A DNA stretch of 10,197 bases, taken from assembly GCA_002351725.1 (NCBI GenBank), contig DEHD01000031.1, forward strand, positions 89,574 to 99,770, written 5' to 3'. A program made the position numbers and the translations under genes. The stretch's first letter is position 1; each line of letters starts with the position of its first letter. Under the pieces are notes generated by a model. That model made no database searches and had not been told where the DNA came from. It worked only from the letters and a program-made list of their open reading frames with translations. This DNA is from Prevotella sp. UBA2809. Its GTDB lineage: Bacteria > Bacteroidota > Bacteroidia > Bacteroidales > Bacteroidaceae. Below, in pieces: positions 6,839 through 10,197 of the stretch.

Positions 6839-7990
6839 ATGAAAATGAAGAAAGCAATATTGTCTTGCCTGATGCTGGTAGCTGGTCTTACTGCATCTGC
6901 TCAGGAGCAGAAGGGCACGACTGAATACGTCTTCGAGCCACACTGGTATGTACAGGTACAGCCTCTGGGTGTACAGTACACTCTGGGTGAGCGCGACTTC
7001 GGTGACCTGTTGTCTTACAATGTTCAGGCTGCTATCGGCCGTCAGTTCACAAAGCTGTGGGGTGCTCGTTTCGCTCTTAACGCTTGGCAGAGCAAGGGTG
7101 GTAGCAAGTACGATGGCACTGGAATGCCATGGGCCAACAAGGAGTATGGCTGGAAGTGGAACTATGTTGCACCTACAGTAGATGCTACTCTGAATCTCTC
7201 TAACCTTATCGCAGGTTTCAACCCCAACCGTGTATTCAACCTCAGTGCATTTGCTGGTATTGGTCTGAATATCGCTTGGAAGAACGACGAGGCTGCTACT
7301 GCTAACCAGCAGATTAAGACTGACCTCGCTCTTACAGGTGTTGAGCCTCTGGCTTACCTTTGGGACGGCACTAAGCTCCGCCTGATGGGTCAGTTTGGTC
7401 TGAATGGTGATTTCAAGATCAACGACGCTTGGAGCATCAACGTTGAGTTGAGCGCTAACACTCTGAACGATAAGTACAACTCAAAGAAGGCAAAGAACTG
7501 GGATTGGTACTTCAACGCACTCGCTGGTGTTAAGTACAACTTCGGTAAGACCTACTCTACACGTTTCATCCCTGCTCCAGAGCCAGAGATCCGCTACGTA
7601 GAGAAGATTGTCGAGAAGGTTGTTGAGGTTCCTGCTCCAGCACCTGCTGAGACAGCTGCTACAGCTGCTGAGCCACTCCGCCGCGATATCTTCTTCCAGA
7701 TTGGTCGCACTGTTATCCGCAAGAGCGAGCAGCAGAAGGTTAACGACGTTGTTGAGTACCTGAAGGCTAATCCTGAGGCTAAGGTTAACGTAACTGGTTA
7801 CGCTGACGCTGGTACAGGTAACGATCGCATCAACGATCGTCTGGCCGCTGGTCGTGCTGACGTTGTTGTTAAGGCTCTGAAGAAGGCTGGTATCGCTGCT
7901 AGCCGCATCAGCTACGACAGCAAGGGTGCACGTGTTCAGCCATTCGCTGACAACGACAGCAACCGTGTATCTATCGTAATCGCTGAGTAA
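6839..7990 (+). CDS. OmpA-family outer membrane protein
   Basis: A 383-aa outer-membrane protein with a beta barrel and a peptidoglycan-binding domain. The signal peptide is cleaved at ASA|Q (21/22). Residues about 30-240 show the alternating strands of an OmpA-type barrel. A linker (about 243-280) contains a charged VEKIVEKVVEV stretch and Pro/Ala repeats. The OmpA domain (about 283-383) has GYAD (Asp323) and LAAGRA (Arg339), matching the Asp and Arg that bind diaminopimelate in E. coli-type OmpA domains, and ends SNRVSIVIAE. Codon choice is that of a highly expressed gene, like the lipoprotein gene 36 nt upstream, and no promoter separates them. The likely role is to anchor the outer membrane, and perhaps its lipoprotein partner, to peptidoglycan. 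No Shine-Dalgarno; the leader before ATG is A-rich. A strong terminator follows. Confidence 0.93.
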   Translation: MKMKKAILSCLMLVAGLTASAQEQKGTTEYVFEPHWYVQVQPLGVQYTLGERDFGDLLSYNVQAAIGRQFTKLWGARFALNAWQSKGGSKYDGTGMPWANKEYGWKWNYVAPTVDATLNLSNLIAGFNPNRVFNLSAFAGIGLNIAWKNDEAATANQQIKTDLALTGVEPLAYLWDGTKLRLMGQFGLNGDFKINDAWSINVELSANTLNDKYNSKKAKNWDWYFNALAGVKYNFGKTYSTRFIPAPEPEIRYVEKIVEKVVEVPAPAPAETAATAAEPLRRDIFFQIGRTVIRKSEQQKVNDVVEYLKANPEAKVNVTGYADAGTGNDRINDRLAAGRADVVVKALKKAGIAASRISYDSKGARVQPFADNDSNRVSIVIAE

Positions 7991-8013
7991 TCAACAGATT
8001 AAGATTATAGTTC

Positions 8014-8046
8014 AAGCCCAGTCCCACAATGGGGCTGGGCTTTTTT
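8014..8046 (+). terminator. Strong intrinsic terminator after OmpA gene
   Basis: AAGCCCAG (8014-8021) pairs with CTGGGCTT (8035-8042), and the stem continues through a T-G wobble and CCC/GGG to a 5-nt loop ACAAT. This gives a 12-bp, GC-rich stem running directly into TTTTTT (8041-8046). It should end the lipoprotein-OmpA transcript. Confidence 0.93.
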
Positions 8047-8055
8047 AAACAAAAA

Positions 8056-8060
8056 AAGGA
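8056..8060 (+). promoter_or_regulatory. Shine-Dalgarno-like site fixing start at 8068
   Basis: AAGGA lies 7 nt before ATG 8068. Such a site is unusual among the starts in this window. It supports 8068 over the in-frame ATG at 8029, which sits in the terminator hairpin. Confidence 0.55.
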
Positions 8061-8067
8061 TAACGAG

Positions 8068-9189
8068 ATGAAAAAGATTATTATAGCTATCCTGACGTTA
8101 ATAGCAATACCCACAACAGCCCAGATTACAGGCGATGGTTATTACCGCATTCAGAACAACGGCTCTGAACGATATATTACCATCACAGATGATATCGTTG
8201 GTGGTATTGATATGTCAGCTACTACTGTAGATATGGCTAACATCACTACATGGCGTGGTTTCGACAACATTAAAAGCGACCCAGCTTCAATCATATATAT
8301 CAATAAAGTAGGTTCGAAATACGACCTGGAGGCACAGGGCATCAGCGTACACGCAATCACAAACGGACAGGCCTATGTGGCACTAGATTACATTGATGAA
8401 GATGTCTACACCATCTCCGCAAGTGCTAAAGGAGTTAGCAAATCATTATACGATGTAACAAGTTCTAAAGACTATAGTAGCGTAGCTGACTATGGTGAAG
8501 GAGAAAACATGTATTGGCACATAAAGCCAATCAATACTACAAACAATTACATTGGTTTTACTCCAACCCTTCAAACCTCTGATGGATGGTATGGCACATT
8601 CTATGCTGCATTTCCATTCACTGTGGCTTCATCTGACGTAGAAGTATTCTACGTAGATAATTATAAAGAAGGTGTTTTCCAATTGAAAAAAATCACAGAC
8701 GACATCAAACCTGCATTGACTCCAATGATTATCAAGTGCAAAACCAACGATGCATCGAAGAACCAGATAACACCACTAGTGGCAACAACCACAGCTCCCA
8801 GCGACAACAAACTCCGTGGTACATTGTTCTGCAGCTTTACCTACGAACATGAGAAGAACGTAAAGTTTGAAAAAAACACTATGCGAGTATTGGCACTGAA
8901 CAATGCTGGTGAATTAGTGTTTACCACTGACAATTCTTCCCTCACAAAAGACATGGGTAAGTACTATATCCCCAAGAATACAGCATACCTGTATAATGCC
9001 TCTGCCCTTTCAGGCGATTATAAGCTTGTGAGCCGCGAAGATTATACAGGAATCAAGGATATAGAAACCAAAGCTCAGTCGAAGGTCTCAAAGGGTACAT
9101 ACACTCTCTCAGGCATTCCAGTAGACAGCAATAAAGTTCTACGCCCAGGTGTATATATCAAAGACGGAAAGAAAGTAGTAATAAGATAA
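8068..9189 (+). CDS. Secreted protein, Prevotella-type C-terminal tail
   Basis: A 373-aa exported protein of unknown function. The signal peptide is about residues 1-18, with cleavage near TTA|Q. After it, GDGYYRIQNNGSERYITITDD resembles the opening of ricin-like beta-trefoil domains common in Prevotella secreted proteins, and WHIKPIN...YIGF around 150-163 could be a later strand pair of the same domain. Residues about 173-230 (TFYAAFPFTV, VEVFYVDN) recall a second module widespread in these proteins. The end (about 344-373) has the pattern YTLSG-x-PV...LRPGVYIKDGKKVVIR, which resembles a short C-terminal sorting-like tail. ATG 8068 is chosen because it follows AAGGA and starts the signal peptide MKKIII. 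Codon use is ordinary, unlike the ompA-type gene. The start is 21 nt after a strong terminator, and no promoter is visible in between. Domain calls are tentative. Confidence 0.85.
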   Translation: MKKIIIAILTLIAIPTTAQITGDGYYRIQNNGSERYITITDDIVGGIDMSATTVDMANITTWRGFDNIKSDPASIIYINKVGSKYDLEAQGISVHAITNGQAYVALDYIDEDVYTISASAKGVSKSLYDVTSSKDYSSVADYGEGENMYWHIKPINTTNNYIGFTPTLQTSDGWYGTFYAAFPFTVASSDVEVFYVDNYKEGVFQLKKITDDIKPALTPMIIKCKTNDASKNQITPLVATTTAPSDNKLRGTLFCSFTYEHEKNVKFEKNTMRVLALNNAGELVFTTDNSSLTKDMGKYYIPKNTAYLYNASALSGDYKLVSREDYTGIKDIETKAQSKVSKGTYTLSGIPVDSNKVLRPGVYIKDGKKVVIR

Positions 9190-9208
9190 GTACAAGCAAA
9201 TATATTTT

Positions 9209-9249
9209 AAAAGCTATGCTTTCAGGATTCGAAAGCATAGCTTTTGTTT
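9209..9249. terminator. 15-bp hairpin terminator between convergent genes
   Basis: AAAAGCTATGCTTTC (9209-9223) and GAAAGCATAGCTTTT (9231-9245) form a perfect 15-bp stem with a 7-nt loop. On the plus strand TTTTGTTTT follows, a good U tract; on the minus strand only TTTT follows before AAAATATA. It ends the plus-strand gene and may also serve the converging minus-strand gene. Confidence 0.9.
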
Positions 9250-9250
9250 T

Positions 9251-9316
9251 CTAAGTACTTTGCAATAGCAGCCTAGTTACTTTTCAATTATTCTCTAGTT
9301 ACTTTGCAAATGAAGC
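9251..9316. repeat. Three tandem 22-bp imperfect repeats
   Basis: Units at 9251-9272, 9273-9294 and 9295-9316 each begin CTA and share a 15-bp conserved half. On the minus strand these halves read TTGCAAAGTAACTAG, TTGAAAAGTAACTAG (one change) and TTGCAAAGTACTTAG (two changes). The remaining 7 bp of each unit are unrelated. The array fills the gap between the hairpin terminator and the minus-strand stop codon, whose last base it touches, so it would lie in that gene's 3' untranslated region. Confidence 0.85.
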
Positions 9317-10197
9317 TAAAATATTGTCTTAGTAAAGCGAACGCTTAGTACAGGATAAACCTTGATACCACCTAAGAAATCGATCCAATCGCCAACCTTA
9401 CCACTTACATTCTCGATATCCTGTGTCAGGTTTGTACCATCATGAGTAATCAAATCGGGAGTTCCGCCCCAGAACATAGCACCAGCATCAAACGATACGT
9501 GCCAGTCGTTGCGGTTCTTGAGCAGGCGGCCACCATATCCAAAGCCAAGATATGGTTTGAAAGAATTAGATTGAGCCGACACCTTAACCATTCCATCTGT
9601 ATCAGGCTCCATCATGTACGTATCACCTTTAGAATGCAACAAGCCATACTCGCCAGCCTCATGGATAACCTTACCATATTTTCCATATTCGGTACGAGGA
9701 TAATAGCCATATACATCATGTGTATACTGGCCAAGCGGAAACCCCATTCGACCATACTCCTCAAAAACAGCCTTCTTCTCCTTTAGGATGTCAGGAGTAA
9801 CACCATCGTAAATAGGCAGATTATTGGTAATCTTATAATGCAACTGGTTATACATACCTACAGCCAGAAGAGACATCATTGCCTGAGTAGAATTCTCGGC
9901 ATAAGCAAACTCTGAAGGTCCCCAATAGAAACCTGCGGTAAAGTGCCAATGCTTATTCTGCTTAAATGGGAACACATCAACCAGAAACTTGAAGTTATTA
10001 ACGGTTGGCTTACCTATCATCTCTACCTCGTCTTGCACTTCAAAACCTGTCACCTGAGTCAACGCCTTCGACAGACGATCAAAACGGGACTCAATGCGGT
10101 TACCATCGGCATCATACTTACGGGCAGGCTCACCACCCACCTCTATTGGGAAATAGATACTCTTATTGAAACGTGGCATATACTCGTATCCGGCACG
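9316..10197 (-). CDS. Outer membrane beta-barrel protein, 5' end outside window
   Basis: The frame is open through the right edge: codons upstream of ATG 10179 read RAGYEY in frame, so the start and signal peptide lie beyond 10197 and 293 codons are visible. Alternating aromatic/polar strands separated by Gly/Asn turns, such as HWHFTAGFYWG, FKPYLGFGYGGRLL and WHVSFDAGAMFWG, indicate a beta barrel in the outer membrane. The protein ends VRFTKTIF with a terminal Phe, as expected of a BAM-recognised final strand. A Tyr/Gly-rich segment in the middle (HDVYGYYPRTEYGKYGK) may be an extracellular loop. I cannot name the family or transported substrate. The stop TAG (9316-9318) abuts the tandem repeats and converges on the plus-strand gene. 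Confidence 0.85.
   Translation of the reverse strand, partial: RAGYEYMPRFNKSIYFPIEVGGEPARKYDADGNRIESRFDRLSKALTQVTGFEVQDEVEMIGKPTVNNFKFLVDVFPFKQNKHWHFTAGFYWGPSEFAYAENSTQAMMSLLAVGMYNQLHYKITNNLPIYDGVTPDILKEKKAVFEEYGRMGFPLGQYTHDVYGYYPRTEYGKYGKVIHEAGEYGLLHSKGDTYMMEPDTDGMVKVSAQSNSFKPYLGFGYGGRLLKNRNDWHVSFDAGAMFWGGTPDLITHDGTNLTQDIENVSGKVGDWIDFLGGIKVYPVLSVRFTKTIF

Noticed and set aside
8029..8067. In-frame ATG at 8029 as start of the secreted-protein gene
   Set aside because: It lies in the loop and stem of the intrinsic terminator and would put charged residues before the signal peptide; ATG 8068 has AAGGA in front.
9251..9316. CRISPR array
   Set aside because: There are only three imperfect units, with 7-bp variable parts too short to be spacers and no cas genes.

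Overview
The window looks like chromosomal DNA of a Bacteroidales bacterium, most likely Prevotella or a close relative. Evidence: TAnnTTTG-type -7 boxes instead of sigma70 hexamers; mostly no Shine-Dalgarno before starts; lipoproteins with an acidic stretch right after the lipid-bearing Cys (the Bacteroidota surface-export signal); a DUF3316 protein; and a secreted protein with domain style and C-terminal tail I associate with Prevotella. The genus is inference. I see no transposase, integrase, CRISPR array or plasmid function.

Bases 1-4143 hold a tightly packed plus-strand gene string: the 3' part of the topoisomerase IV subunit A gene (parC, 5' end outside the window), a DUF3316 exported protein overlapping it by 17 nt, and an S41-family peptidase lipoprotein overlapping that by 4 nt (ATGA). 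parC ends in an acidic, probably disordered tail carrying QLNLF, which fits the sliding-clamp-binding pentapeptide. Bases 4179-4328 hold a tRNA-Leu(UAG) with its own -7 box, followed by a weak A/T hairpin.

Bases 4437-8046 look like one strongly expressed transcription unit. A good Bacteroidota promoter and an AT-rich leader precede a 754-aa surface lipoprotein, then after 36 nt a 383-aa OmpA-type outer-membrane protein, closed by a strong intrinsic terminator. Both genes share a biased, high-expression-type codon choice, except for a segment of about 270 bp in the lipoprotein gene. That segment contains all five ATA codons of the gene and looks like a mosaic or variable region. The lipoprotein-OmpA pairing resembles surface-layer loci of Bacteroides, but this is inference.

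Bases 8068-9189 encode a secreted protein of unknown function with a Prevotella-type C-terminal tail. Its start lies only 21 nt after the ompA-type terminator. A 15-bp hairpin terminator and three tandem 22-bp repeats (9251-9316) follow. A minus-strand outer-membrane beta-barrel gene enters from the right edge, with its 5' end outside the window.
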